A DNA stretch of 64,000 nt. Source: Methanoplanus endosymbiosus. GTDB lineage: Archaea; Halobacteriota; Methanomicrobia; Methanomicrobiales; Methanomicrobiaceae. Below are positions 34,839-44,378 of this stretch, piece after piece. Every line of letters begins with the position of its first letter. Positions within the stretch are counted from its first letter, which is position 1. The notes under the pieces are model-generated. The model was not told the DNA's origin and searched no databases. It saw only the letters and a list, made by a program, of their open reading frames with translations. The stretch lies in contig NZ_CP096115.1 of the NCBI RefSeq assembly GCF_024662215.1, forward strand, positions 930,001 through 994,000, read 5' to 3'. A program made the position numbers and the translations under genes.

Positions 34839-35411
34839 ATGGAAATGAACACAAATAAAAGACGGATTGCGGTTACAGCGGGACTTGCTGTGGTGGCGGT
34901 AGTTGTTGCACTCATTGCAGTATTTTTAAGCGGAGCAAAACCGGGTGCTGATATTATCGGAATATCGCTCGTAATAATTCTGGCAATAATAACAGTTGCA
35001 ATCATTAAAACGGTTGAAAAAAAGAATATTCTTTACATCTGCCTTATCATTGGTATTCTTATGCTGGTGGCCGGCTCAGCCCTTGCCATGATTCCGGCAT
35101 CCAAAGATAGTTCAGGGTCTTTCTCTGCAATGGCTATTATGGGGCTGATTATGGTGATTATTGCCGGTGTCAGTCTCAGAAAACCTGCTGATTATAATCT
35201 CAGGGATGAGAGGTCTCTTAAGATCGGGACATGGGCAATATCCTATTCATGGTACCTGGCATACCTGTTGGTTATTCTTATGTTCTGGCTCTCATTCTTT
35301 GAGGTTGTCGCATTATCGGCAGAGATTGTTCTTGGGGTGCTGATGTTTCTTATGCCTCTCAGTGCAGTTGTATTTCAGTGTTACTTCTCAAAGAAGGAAG
35401 ATGTATATTAA
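34839..35411 (+). CDS. DUF2178-type membrane protein
   Basis: 190 residues with five or six membrane segments and a cytoplasmic DYNLRDERSLKIGTWAISYSW motif, typical of DUF2178 (the DERS motif before a helix). Such proteins are commonly next to small HTH regulators, as here. Function unknown. GTGAAAAT precedes the start at 34839. Confidence 0.78.
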   Translation: MEMNTNKRRIAVTAGLAVVAVVVALIAVFLSGAKPGADIIGISLVIILAIITVAIIKTVEKKNILYICLIIGILMLVAGSALAMIPASKDSSGSFSAMAIMGLIMVIIAGVSLRKPADYNLRDERSLKIGTWAISYSWYLAYLLVILMFWLSFFEVVALSAEIVLGVLMFLMPLSAVVFQCYFSKKEDVY

Positions 35412-35499
35412 TTCCAGATGAAAATCTTTTAAAAACGGATTTCAGGGCAGATCTTAGAAATAAAAATAAAGGACGAAAATTATTCCGGGCAATTAAAAT

Positions 35500-35694
35500 A
35501 TGGATACAAGAATACGGGAATTCCGGGCAAAGAAGGGCATGACACAGGCTCAGCTTGCAGAGGCTGTAGGGGTCAGAAGGGAGACCATTGTCTTTCTTGA
35601 GAAGGGTAAGTACAATCCTTCACTTAAACTTGCACATGATGTAGCAGTGGCTCTTGATTCAGCCATTGATGAGCTGTTTATCTTTAAGGATTAA
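35500..35694 (+). CDS. Small XRE-family HTH regulator
   Basis: 64 residues, entirely a helix-turn-helix: [40 protein letters not shown], ending DELFIFKD, as in the YgzD group that pairs with DUF2178 membrane proteins. Likely controls its own locus, with the TCTAACA repeats at 34404-34449 as candidate sites. Confidence 0.85.
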   Translation: MDTRIREFRAKKGMTQAQLAEAVGVRRETIVFLEKGKYNPSLKLAHDVAVALDSAIDELFIFKD

Positions 35695-35892
35695 GCCTTT
35701 CATAAATTCTCTTTTCTGGCAGGAAAGTCAGGAAAAGCAGGTAAATTACTTAAAGCAACCTGATTTCAGGGAAATTACCTTATCGCACAAATAGAGATGA
35801 GGACTCATTTTGATTTTATGCAGCATAGGTACTAATGTCAGCGGTGCCGAAACGACCGAAAACTAAATGAAATCCTAAAATTAAAAGAATAT

Positions 35893-36645
35893 ATGGATAA
35901 CAATCCAATTTTTAAGATTTTTGAATCGTCACCCAGTCTGGGGCCGGGAGATGATGAGCACACGGAAAAGGCATTTTCAATCATCGCAGAACCACTAAAA
36001 GGAGGTGGTGAGATCCTTGATATTGGTTGCGGGAAGGGTGTACAGACGATGGCCCTTGCCCGCCTGTGCCCGTCCTGCAGGATAATAGCGACTGATATAC
36101 ACCAGCCTTTCCTTGATGTGGTGGATGAAAAAATTGCAGCCGAAGGTTTTTCCGGGAGAATCAAAACGGTCTGTGCATCTATGGACGATCTTCCCTTTGA
36201 AGAGGAGTCTTTCGACATTATATGGGCCGCAGGATGTTCATTCATTATGGGCTTTGAAAATGCTGTGAGGTACTGGAAAAAATTCCTGAAACCGGGCGGA
36301 CATCTGATGATATCTGATGTGTTCTGGTTCACGGAAAACCCATCGGCTGAGGCAGCGGAGTTCTACGCCGAAATACATCCCGCAATGATGATCGAAGATA
36401 AAGGATTTGAGATCATCCGGAATGCCGGATTTGAGCTGGTTGGATCCTTCAGGCTACCTTCACGGGTATGGGAAGAGAGCTTCTACGGTAAACTGAAGGG
36501 AAAGTTTGCAGAACTCGAAGAGGAATATGCAGATGATGAGGGCGCTCTGATGGTAATTGAAGGGTTGAAAAGGCAGACCGAAATCTTTGATAAATACTCA
36601 GATGAGTTTGGGAATACACATTATGTAATGAGAAAACCATTGTGA
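35893..36645 (+). CDS. Class I SAM-dependent methyltransferase
   Basis: 250 residues. Motif I EILDIGCGKGVQTMALA, then IIATDIHQPFLD (acidic end of strand 2), FDIIWAAGCSFIMGF and LKPGGHLMISD define the Rossmann methyltransferase fold, closest in style to UbiE/small-molecule methyltransferases. The substrate-side C-terminal region (about 150-250) is acidic and not recognised. No operon partner. Weak start context, possibly leaderless. Confidence 0.85.
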   Translation: MDNNPIFKIFESSPSLGPGDDEHTEKAFSIIAEPLKGGGEILDIGCGKGVQTMALARLCPSCRIIATDIHQPFLDVVDEKIAAEGFSGRIKTVCASMDDLPFEEESFDIIWAAGCSFIMGFENAVRYWKKFLKPGGHLMISDVFWFTENPSAEAAEFYAEIHPAMMIEDKGFEIIRNAGFELVGSFRLPSRVWEESFYGKLKGKFAELEEEYADDEGALMVIEGLKRQTEIFDKYSDEFGNTHYVMRKPL

Positions 36646-36820
36646 AGAATATTGTACTATATCACTTCTCATTTTTTTACCGGAAATTTATCGGCCATTT
36701 ATCTGCTGTCTGCTTAATCCTTCTGTTACAGAAAACATTCGTGGATCATTTCTTCTGAATCGGCCCTTCTGTTATGACCTCCGGTGGCAAACCAAAATAA
36801 TTTATAATCATTAGTCTAAA

Positions 36821-38083
36821 ATGAAAATCGTGAAAAATCCAGCATATATCATTCTGATATTACTTATTGTAGTTATCATAGCCATAATATTCTCATTGCT
36901 CCCGCCAATATCTCCGCAGGACAAACTGAGCGGCTCAAACGACTCATCTGATTCATGCGCAGCACCTGACGGGATAATGATAGACGGAGTGAGCCTTGAC
37001 ACCATATTATCGGGCGATATGGAGGCTTTTCGTGATGTCGATCCACGAGAGTTCGGCAGGGCAATGGATATCAGCATGTATGACAGTGATGACTTAAACA
37101 GGCAGGCCGGATTTATGGACTGTGCAGTAACGACGGATCAGTCTCCTGAGGCATTTGCAGACCTTGCAATGAATATTCAGACTGATCTTGTACTTGCAAT
37201 GCAGGAATCAAACAGGAACACACCGCGTTATTCTCCGTCAGAAGGGGCAGTGAGTGCTCTTCCGGAGAGTGTTTCACTTCTTGACAGATTTGCATATGTC
37301 CCTTCGGAATGGGACCAGACCGGCGGTTCACCTGATCACTGCGGCAACTGCTGGGTATGGGCAGATACAGGTGCACTTCAGATGGAACTTTTCCGGCAGG
37401 AAAACATAACTGACCGTCTGTCCGTTCAGTACTTCACATCAACATACCATAACGGAACAGGGATCTGGGCCTGCTGCGGCGGAAGTCCGGTATGGTTTGC
37501 AGATTTCTATAATACAACGGGAAAAGCAGTCCCCCTAAGCAACAGAAATGCAACATTTGCAGACTCTGCAACAATGTGCGAGAATGGTGAGTCAACCTCA
37601 GTTCCGGCAAAAACTATACAGACATCCCCGAATTACCCAATCGAAGAGATGCACGCCGAAATGATACCAACTAATTCTGCCTATGAAGAAGAGGATATAT
37701 CCAAAGATGACGCAGTCGGCCTGATTAAATCTGCAATCGCGGGTGGCAGGGCTGTGGTCATTCTCTATACCCCGGACAACTGGGACCCGTTTATGTCATT
37801 CTGGGAGAACGAGAATGAATCCGCTGTTTTCAGACCTGAATTAACACCCGGAACAACAGGAAACGACGGCGGCCACGTTATGCTTATACTCGGATATAAT
37901 GACACTGTCCCTGACGGGGGATACTGGACTGTGCTCAACAGCTGGGGTGCTCCGGCCAACAGGCCGGACGGGACATTCAGGCTTGATATGGATATGGACT
38001 ATTCAATGCAGAATCCGGACGGTGTGAATTCATTTGAATTTTATGTGCAGAATGTAACGTGGGGCAGTATTTCGGGCACATGA
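36821..38083 (+). CDS. Membrane-anchored papain-like (C1) cysteine peptidase
   Basis: 420 residues. An N-terminal helix (IILILLIVVIIAIIFSLL) anchors it with the enzyme outside. After a ~130-residue pro-like region, SVSLLDRFAYVPSEWDQTGG...DHCGNCWVWADTGALQMEL carries the catalytic Cys. NDGGHVMLILGYND gives the His and YWTVLNSWGAP the Asn. The order and spacing are those of C1 peptidases. The mature domain probably starts near residue 145. Proteolysis of surface proteins is the likely role; a second paired cysteine, ACCGGSPVWF, is also typical of the family. Confidence 0.87.
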   Translation: MKIVKNPAYIILILLIVVIIAIIFSLLPPISPQDKLSGSNDSSDSCAAPDGIMIDGVSLDTILSGDMEAFRDVDPREFGRAMDISMYDSDDLNRQAGFMDCAVTTDQSPEAFADLAMNIQTDLVLAMQESNRNTPRYSPSEGAVSALPESVSLLDRFAYVPSEWDQTGGSPDHCGNCWVWADTGALQMELFRQENITDRLSVQYFTSTYHNGTGIWACCGGSPVWFADFYNTTGKAVPLSNRNATFADSATMCENGESTSVPAKTIQTSPNYPIEEMHAEMIPTNSAYEEEDISKDDAVGLIKSAIAGGRAVVILYTPDNWDPFMSFWENENESAVFRPELTPGTTGNDGGHVMLILGYNDTVPDGGYWTVLNSWGAPANRPDGTFRLDMDMDYSMQNPDGVNSFEFYVQNVTWGSISGT

Positions 38084-38192
38084 AGAGACAACACTTCAAA
38101 GACTCTTCAGCCTGTTTTCAGGACCTAAACCGTATATGAAAACGGTGAACTCTCTCCTGTCACAGGTTATCGGGCAGGAATAAAAAAATAAA

Positions 38193-38597
38193 TTAAATTA
38201 ATTTTTTGCCGGCATCTGCACCAGGCATGCACTCAAATACTTCTGTTACCTTAATGATGACAAGTCCCTTTGCCGGAAGGTTAGGGTTTCCTTCATGAAA
38301 CATCTTCTTTGCTTCTTCATAGTCAGCGCCTGATGTTACAAGCTCTGCATCGCCTTTGATCTGGTAACATCCCTTAACACCGTCACCGTAGAGATAGATG
38401 GATGCCTTTGGGTTCTCTGCAACATTTGCGGCGGTCTTCTGCATGAAATTGTCAAGAATCCAGATGGTTTCAGAATCTTTTAAGTGCAGGGTTGCCATAG
38501 GTGCAACATTCGGGACACCGTCCTTTGATGCGGTTGAGAGTGGCAGGACTTTTGTATTTTTGAATGCTTCAATCATTTCTTCGCTTAATATTACCAT
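38193..38597 (-). CDS. Pyridoxamine 5'-phosphate oxidase-like flavin-binding protein
   Basis: 134 residues. LSTASKDGVPNVAPMATL, then IWILDNFMQKTAANVAENPKASIYLY and a GCYQIKGDAELVTSG strand follow the split-barrel FMN-binding PPOX family. Small archaeal members bind FMN or F420 and their substrates are mostly unknown. A GGAGGA precedes the ATG. Monocistronic. Confidence 0.87.
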   Translation of the reverse strand: MVILSEEMIEAFKNTKVLPLSTASKDGVPNVAPMATLHLKDSETIWILDNFMQKTAANVAENPKASIYLYGDGVKGCYQIKGDAELVTSGADYEEAKKMFHEGNPNLPAKGLVIIKVTEVFECMPGADAGKKLI

Positions 38598-38752
38598 AAT
38601 TATCCTCCTTTATACTCTGAATAATTAGACATAACATAGGTTAAGAATTTGCATTGCTTTTTTTTGGAATTTATGCTGGCCGGATGTTCTTTTGCCAGGT
38701 ATGACAGAAAATTCTGATGATTACAGACCCAATTATCCTTTATCAGACCGTT

Positions 38753-39322
38753 TCAGTACTCTATTGATGACAATTGTTTCCCATTCCTTTCGCAAAAGTC
38801 ATAAAGTGTATCCATCAGGGTGTCATAATAACCCCAACCCATATCAGCCGCCATATCAGCAATTCTTTCAAGCTGGGGAAGAAAATAATCTACAATCTCA
38901 TCAGACTGTGACTCAAGTTCTTCTGTAACCTTTTCAAACATATTTTCAAGACCGACATAGAAATTTTCATACATATCACCATACTCATCGGTAAACTTTG
39001 TGCCCGTCTCAACATAATGAACCATAAGTTCTATTTTCCCGACCTTATCGTTTGTAGCTTTAAAATAATCAGATATAGCCTTTTTACCGGCAGAAAAATT
39101 TATCCCTCTGTTCCCCGGCACGGGCGGATAAAGTGCATCTGAGATGATTTTACGATAAGGTTCAGAAGATACCACCCCTGTCGGGTAACAGGCATGAAGA
39201 AAAATTTTATTCTCCTTATTCAGCCTGTAGAGATCACCAATAAGTTTTATCAGTTCCTTCTTATCTTTCTCTGCAATAATTTTCTTTACATCTGTCCATG
39301 TCTCTTTCTTCTTTTCTGCCAT
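38753..39322 (-). CDS. DUF6155-like helical protein
   Basis: 189 residues from the ATG at 39322 (MAEKKKETWTDVKK). The longer frame starts in an unlikely leader. KELIKLIGDLYRLNKENKIF is the typical start of the DUF6155 family; the rest is helical and acidic. Function unknown. It follows the integrase-core-binding-like gene by 71 nt on the same strand and may be co-transcribed. Confidence 0.7.
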   Translation of the reverse strand: MAEKKKETWTDVKKIIAEKDKKELIKLIGDLYRLNKENKIFLHACYPTGVVSSEPYRKIISDALYPPVPGNRGINFSAGKKAISDYFKATNDKVGKIELMVHYVETGTKFTDEYGDMYENFYVGLENMFEKVTEELESQSDEIVDYFLPQLERIADMAADMGWGYYDTLMDTLYDFCERNGKQLSSIEY

Positions 39323-39393
39323 AATTAATCCCTGTATTTTAAAAACGGAATTCTTCCTGCTATCAGACACGCAATTTACATAAATTTCCGGGG

Positions 39394-39840
39394 CTAAAAA
39401 CCCCATACCTCATCCATGTCCTCAATGTCCTCATCAAGATATCTCTTTACCGTTGCTATCCATTCGGGCATACTCTCTTTTATTGCCTCTTTTAGATCAT
39501 CAAAGTCCTCTTTTGAGATTTCACCCTTCCCAAGCATGAACTGATAGAACTTCTTCAGGCTTGAAGCATTCTCTTTTATGGCCGCCGGCCCTGACCAGCA
39601 ACCCTTTCTGATATACCAGTAACCAAGATACACGCCGATCTCAGATACTCCGTCTCTGGCTTCAAGTCCCTCATTGTCCATCAGGTAGTCATTTATGAAA
39701 AATTCAACATTTGAGATATGCTTATCTACAGTCCGTGGAGTAAGTCCTTTTTCTGTGAGATAATCCTTATATTCAGAGAGCAGATTTTCGTTGTATAATT
39801 CTATATCTTCACATTCATCTTCGTAATCTTCTGATGTCAT
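39394..39840 (-). CDS. Integrase-type core-binding (SAM-like) domain protein without catalytic domain
   Basis: 148 residues. SEYKDYLTEKGLTPRTVDKHISNVEFFINDYL matches the N-terminal DNA-clamping domain of tyrosine recombinases, but the protein ends where the catalytic domain should begin. The C-terminus is very acidic (DEDIEDMDEVWGF). A paralogue with the same layout, frameshifted, lies at 48504-49012. So this is a stand-alone family, not a single truncation. A regulatory or DNA-bending role is possible; unproven. Confidence 0.75.
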   Translation of the reverse strand: MTSEDYEDECEDIELYNENLLSEYKDYLTEKGLTPRTVDKHISNVEFFINDYLMDNEGLEARDGVSEIGVYLGYWYIRKGCWSGPAAIKENASSLKKFYQFMLGKGEISKEDFDDLKEAIKESMPEWIATVKRYLDEDIEDMDEVWGF

Positions 39841-40090
39841 AATATTTGCCTCTGGAACATTAAGAGAGAAGTTTAACCGGATTTCCGGTAAAACTAAAGT
39901 ACTTTTATTTTGATCTCCGGGAAATAATTACTTTATTATCAAAAAAAGAATGAAACAGGCTTTGACACAATGCTTGATCGTTACAAAAGGAAGCCCAATA
40001 TGGGCCCCCGGCCCAGGAGATATTTAAATTGGATGACTTCGTCATTATATTTCGGTCACAGCCAGGAAATATTTATTAAAAACCCCGGCT

Positions 40091-42277
40091 CTACAGGCAC
40101 CCGCTCCATCCGCAGCTCTTGCAGATGCCATTGTTGCATCCTTCCCCGAAATCAAGCTCACAGCCGCATTCCGGACAGATGTTCTTCCCGGATTTTTTAT
40201 TCCCCGAAACATCAGAGACCTCCCAGTCCCCAAGTGTTGTAATCTTCTGCATTGATGCTGCCATGTCTATGCACCTGCCGACTACATCTGCACATGAGAG
40301 ACCTTCGGAATTTTTATTTCGTATCGCTGAGACGCAGTTCACCTTTGCAAACTGCCTGATGAACTTCTCATGCGGAACTCCGTTTTGCAGTCCGGTTGAG
40401 ATGGAACGTCCGAGGGCATTTGAATTCGCTTCGCAGCCGCCGATGCCGACAGTTCTGATAAACACCTCCCACGGCTTTCCGTCTAAGAGGTTCACAGTCA
40501 CATAGAGACGGCAGCACCCGGACTGGCAGAGATATGTCTTTCCGGAAAGCTCCTTTGGCCTTGTAACAGGATTTTCAGCCGGAATTTCATCGGGCTTCTC
40601 TTCCTTTTCAGAGAGTGACAGAACAACATCCTTACGGCTCCCCGTCCTGTAGATGGTAAGACCTTTGAGCTTCTCATGCCAGGCGAGAAGGAGGGCAGCC
40701 TCAATATCCTTCTTTGTTGAGGCGTTTGACATATTGATGGTCTTTGAAATCGAGGCATGGACATTCTCCTGAAATGCCGACTGCATCAGTATATGTGACC
40801 GCCAGTCAATGTCAAGGGCGGTCTTAAAGAGCCTCTTAAAGTCATCCGGCAGCCATGAAACATCCTGAACAGTACCTTTACTGTGGACATGCTTCATGAC
40901 ATCCTTCTTCAGATTTTCCGCCTCAGCAGGTCTTTTTCCAAGATCAAGAATTCTCTTTTCAAGCTCAGACTCAAATATCGGGTGAGTCACCTCAAATGTC
41001 TTCTGCACAGTATTCTTTCTGGTGTAGGAATACGAGAATACAGGCTCAATTCCGCTTGAACACTGTGCAAGAATGGATATGGTGCCTGTCGGGGCAATTG
41101 TTGTCACTGCGGCGTTTCTGACCGGAAAATCACCCCAGGAACTGCCTTCAAATGCCGGGAAAACTCCTTTTTCAGCTGCAAGTATGCGGGATTCGTCAAT
41201 TGAGATCTTATTTACAAAATCCATGACATCTTTACAGAATTCCCTTCCTTCAGCAGAGTCGTAGGGAATTTTGAGCATAAGGAGGGCATCATGCACACCC
41301 ATGAGGCCAAGGCCTATCTTTCTTGTCCTCTTTGTGGCCTCCTCTATCTGCGGAATGGGAAAGACATTACATTCAATGATACTGTCAAGGAACCGTACAG
41401 CTCTTCTCGTGCTCCTCTCAAGCATCTCCCTGTCAAGCGTTCTGCCTTCAGTAAACTTTGAGAGGTTTATGGAACCTAAGACACAGGACTCAAAATGTAA
41501 AAGCGGCTGTTCTCCGCAGGGGTTTGTAGTATCTATAGGGCCAAGGTTTGGGGTCAGGTTATTGCGGTTGATCTCGTCATAGAAGAGAACACCCGGCTCA
41601 CCATTTCTCCATACGCCGTCAATGATTCCCTCCCATACAGCACCCACTGTTATCTCTTCTCCGGTATTCGGGTGTGTCAGCCAGACCCTGTCCAGCTTTC
41701 CGGCCTCAACAAGCTGCATAAACTCGTCATTTAGCATAACCGAGATATTGAAGTTTGAGATCTCTCCTTCAGTACTTTTGCATTTAACAAATTTCAGGAT
41801 ATCAGGGTGCCAGACATTTAAGATACCCATATTCGCACCCCTTCTTCTTCCACCCTGCTTTATGACATCGGTTGCGGAGTTGAATACCTTCATAAAGGAG
41901 ATCGGCCCGGATGCAACACCGTCTGTGGAGTTCACTCCCGAACCTTCGGGTCTTATGTTAGAGAAATTATACCCCGTTCCACCGCCGGTCTTATGAATCA
42001 ATGCACCCCATTTTATCGCATCAAATATCTCCTCTATTGAATCACCAACGCGGAGGGTGAAGCAGGCCGAGAGCTGGCCGAGTTTAGTTCCGGCATTCAT
42101 GAGAGTGGGTGAATTCGGGAGAAAACGAAGTGATATCATCTCATCATAGAAATCTTCTGACTCTTTCTTATTATCCCCGATTGCATCGGCAACCCTCCTG
42201 CATATATCCTCAAAAGATGACTCACCCTCACGGAGGTACCTGGCCTTGATTATACTGTCTGTAATTGAACCTGTCAT
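40091..42277 (-). CDS. nrdJ: Adenosylcobalamin-dependent (class II) ribonucleotide reductase
   Basis: 728 residues from the ATG at 42277; a longer frame from 42397 has no supporting signal. The catalytic barrel has LRFLPNSPTLMNAGTKLGQLSACF, TGGGTGYNFSNIRPEG, NPCGEQPLL with its active-site Cys, and AQCSSGIEPVFSYSY. It is followed by a C-terminal TSCPD domain (CQSGCCRLYVTVNLLDGKPWEVFI) and a zinc ribbon (CPECGC...CKSCGWSGC). No N-terminal ATP cone is apparent. It makes deoxyribonucleotides in the cytoplasm. Its cobalamin need fits a methanogen, which is rich in corrinoids. Confidence 0.92.
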   Translation of the reverse strand: MTGSITDSIIKARYLREGESSFEDICRRVADAIGDNKKESEDFYDEMISLRFLPNSPTLMNAGTKLGQLSACFTLRVGDSIEEIFDAIKWGALIHKTGGGTGYNFSNIRPEGSGVNSTDGVASGPISFMKVFNSATDVIKQGGRRRGANMGILNVWHPDILKFVKCKSTEGEISNFNISVMLNDEFMQLVEAGKLDRVWLTHPNTGEEITVGAVWEGIIDGVWRNGEPGVLFYDEINRNNLTPNLGPIDTTNPCGEQPLLHFESCVLGSINLSKFTEGRTLDREMLERSTRRAVRFLDSIIECNVFPIPQIEEATKRTRKIGLGLMGVHDALLMLKIPYDSAEGREFCKDVMDFVNKISIDESRILAAEKGVFPAFEGSSWGDFPVRNAAVTTIAPTGTISILAQCSSGIEPVFSYSYTRKNTVQKTFEVTHPIFESELEKRILDLGKRPAEAENLKKDVMKHVHSKGTVQDVSWLPDDFKRLFKTALDIDWRSHILMQSAFQENVHASISKTINMSNASTKKDIEAALLLAWHEKLKGLTIYRTGSRKDVVLSLSEKEEKPDEIPAENPVTRPKELSGKTYLCQSGCCRLYVTVNLLDGKPWEVFIRTVGIGGCEANSNALGRSISTGLQNGVPHEKFIRQFAKVNCVSAIRNKNSEGLSCADVVGRCIDMAASMQKITTLGDWEVSDVSGNKKSGKNICPECGCELDFGEGCNNGICKSCGWSGCL

Positions 42278-42435
42278 GAAGACTCCTGGCTTATAGATTA
42301 ATATTTTCAGAACTGAAGAGAAGGATATTTCCTTTAAAATAAGTCTCAGTTTTCTGTTGTAGTTTTCCGGCAATCCAAAAATAATCCGGGGGAACATTTT
42401 GGACTTTTTACTTAATTTTAGTTATGGTTGATCTT

Positions 42436-42921
42436 TTACATCCGGTCACTTTCATCTGAAAGTTTCCGGCAGACACAATACCTGCAAAGAGAGGAACTGT
42501 CCTTAACATATCTGCTCTTTTCGCTGCAATAAAATAACCCGCCCTTCCTGATTATTGTAATCAACCCGGTCTTTGACATCTCCGGAGGATGCAGCGGTTT
42601 TTTGGCAATAAAAGTGAGATACAGGGAGACATTTAAGGTATAGATTTTCAGTTCAGAATCCCCGGGCGCATAGGTATCAAGGTACTTAACGAAAGCTTTG
42701 GTGAAACTTTCAACCCGGAAAGGGTCTATATCAAAGTCAGGGGAAATCCCGTTAAGGTCGCAGATATCCTTAAATGCTGAATAATTGTACTCCCTTAGAT
42801 ATGCGGAGACATCCGTTTTCTCTTCCCGGAAGCTCAGTGCCTTATTCTCAATCTCAGAGGTATAATCAGAGATTTTGATTAGTTCTGAGCGGATATGGGT
42901 TAGAAGTTCTGAAGCTTTCAT
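42436..42921 (-). CDS. DUF2115 (UPF0305) family protein
   Basis: 161 residues. The conserved end FYCSEKSRYVKDSSSLCRYCVC and the central KPLHPPEM region match DUF2115, an archaeal family restricted largely to methanogens, of unknown function. The cysteine pattern (C...C-x2-C-x-C) suggests metal binding. The 3' end is 158 nt from the nrdJ start, on the same strand. Confidence 0.82.
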   Translation of the reverse strand: MKASELLTHIRSELIKISDYTSEIENKALSFREEKTDVSAYLREYNYSAFKDICDLNGISPDFDIDPFRVESFTKAFVKYLDTYAPGDSELKIYTLNVSLYLTFIAKKPLHPPEMSKTGLITIIRKGGLFYCSEKSRYVKDSSSLCRYCVCRKLSDESDRM

Positions 42922-43042
42922 AACTGAAAATGGCCGGCATAACTGACTGCCGCTCTGTGACTGATCTCTATTGGAGAGTAATTAATTTATATCTTAGCGT
43001 CACAGAAGTGTATTTAAGTACTCCTGTACACTCTGATGACCT

Positions 43043-43825
43043 ATGAAGAACAAAATGATGACTCTCAAGACTGCCAAAAGCACAATGAATTCAGATGAAG
43101 TAGTAATGGCATTAAACAGCCTTTCTTCTGAGATTTCCGACCTGAAAAACGACCTTAAATACTATGCCAGAAAGACTGAGACAGGAATGATACATGCGGC
43201 GTATTCAGGCATGGGTGACAGCGCACTTCAAATGCTCTCAAAAGGATATGAGGAGGAAATCAGGGGAGTTATGGGGGTAATAGCCGGGGAATGCCCCATG
43301 CGTGAAGAATGCTCAGCCGCCTTCTCACAACTCCTCTCAGATATGATTACAGACTACAGAAAAGGGGAACTTGACGATGCAGGGGCTGATGAATACAGGC
43401 AGAAGATTACAGGGATGAGAGAGGCAGCACCATACCCGTCCTGCCAGAAATGCTTTGAAAAAAATGAGGATTTATTTAACAGGAGCATAAAAAGATGCTC
43501 GGCTTTCCAGGCTTTCTTCTCCGGAAGAACGCCTGCCTGTGAGGAAACACCTGTGCAGGAGATTAATCCTGAAAATATCGTGTCCTCCTACCTTGAACCG
43601 CTTGCGAATAAGCACAGGTTTAAGGTCTTACAGGAACTCTACTACGGCCCGAAATCCTTCTCTGAACTCTCGGAAGTTACAGGACTTCGCGGCGGAAACC
43701 TGCTCTTTCACATCGAAAAACTTGTTGGTACCACCATGATACTACAGAAACAGGAGAGGGGTGTGTATGTATTATCTGAAAAAGGCGCTAATGCTCTTAA
43801 AGTATCTGCCAGACTTTTGACATAG
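43043..43825 (+). CDS. Winged-helix (ArsR-like) transcriptional regulator
   Basis: 260 residues. The C-terminal winged helix, LANKHRFKVLQELYYGPKSF followed by SELSEVTGLRGGNLLFHIEKL and a RGVYVLSEKG wing, is clear at about 185-255. The N-terminal ~170 residues are helical, with a Cys pair in CPMREEC and another in CQKC, so a metal or redox ligand is possible. TTTATATC about 60 nt upstream looks like a TATA box. Divergent from DUF2115. Confidence 0.83.
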   Translation: MKNKMMTLKTAKSTMNSDEVVMALNSLSSEISDLKNDLKYYARKTETGMIHAAYSGMGDSALQMLSKGYEEEIRGVMGVIAGECPMREECSAAFSQLLSDMITDYRKGELDDAGADEYRQKITGMREAAPYPSCQKCFEKNEDLFNRSIKRCSAFQAFFSGRTPACEETPVQEINPENIVSSYLEPLANKHRFKVLQELYYGPKSFSELSEVTGLRGGNLLFHIEKLVGTTMILQKQERGVYVLSEKGANALKVSARLLT

Positions 43826-44378
43826 CCGGATAACGGCGAATCAGAGAAAAATCAGTTGAAATTCCGGACTAAAAAAAGGCAGATAAGACCCTGTTTGGGT
43901 AATATCTGCTGCTATTAATCTGGCTCTTATTTTATCTGGGCCTGGTCGTGTTATTACTGGTTTCTGGTCGTTTGGTTATTGCTTATTTTCTGGGACTTGT
44001 TGGGGGGGTTGTTATTGTGGGATTGTCTCTTCTTAAACCTGTTCTGGCATACAGGTTTTATAATGGCTGGATCAATATCTGGGTACAAGCGGAGGTAATC
44101 CGGGCCATTGCCAGGATATGCAGAAGAAAGGTCTGGTCTGTCTCCCTTTTCTGCCACCCTGATAAATAAGTCACCGCCTGAATATATAAATGGTTAAAAT
44201 CCCGGCGATTCATGTATTTAACCGGACGGTTGAACGGCAATGGCCGCCCTTATGCGGGAATATTCAAAAAGGATAGCCTGGTTATTGTTAATTTAACGCC
44301 CTTTTGTGACAATGATAAAATAAACAGGTGATGGAGTTCACCTGAAAATGGAGTAGTAAACTCCATTTATCAGGGCCG
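43826..44378. other. Convergent intergenic region
   Basis: 553 nt. Only a 73-codon ORF on the plus strand (GTG at 43948, hydrophobic, no ribosome site) is present and is not called. Two hairpins near the right edge form the terminator of the surface-protein gene. Confidence 0.5.
44326..44368 (-). terminator. Tandem hairpins after the surface-protein gene
   Basis: AAATGGAGT/ACTCCATTT (9 bp, 5-nt loop, 44346-44368) and AGGTG/CACCT (44326-44343) lie 10 nt and 35 nt beyond the stop of the 1290-residue gene. They may act as terminator or 3' stabiliser. Confidence 0.5.

Noticed and set aside
43948-44169. A 73-codon hydrophobic ORF starting with GTG
   Set aside because: No ribosome site, no recognisable family, unusual valine/glycine run; more likely non-coding DNA between convergent genes.
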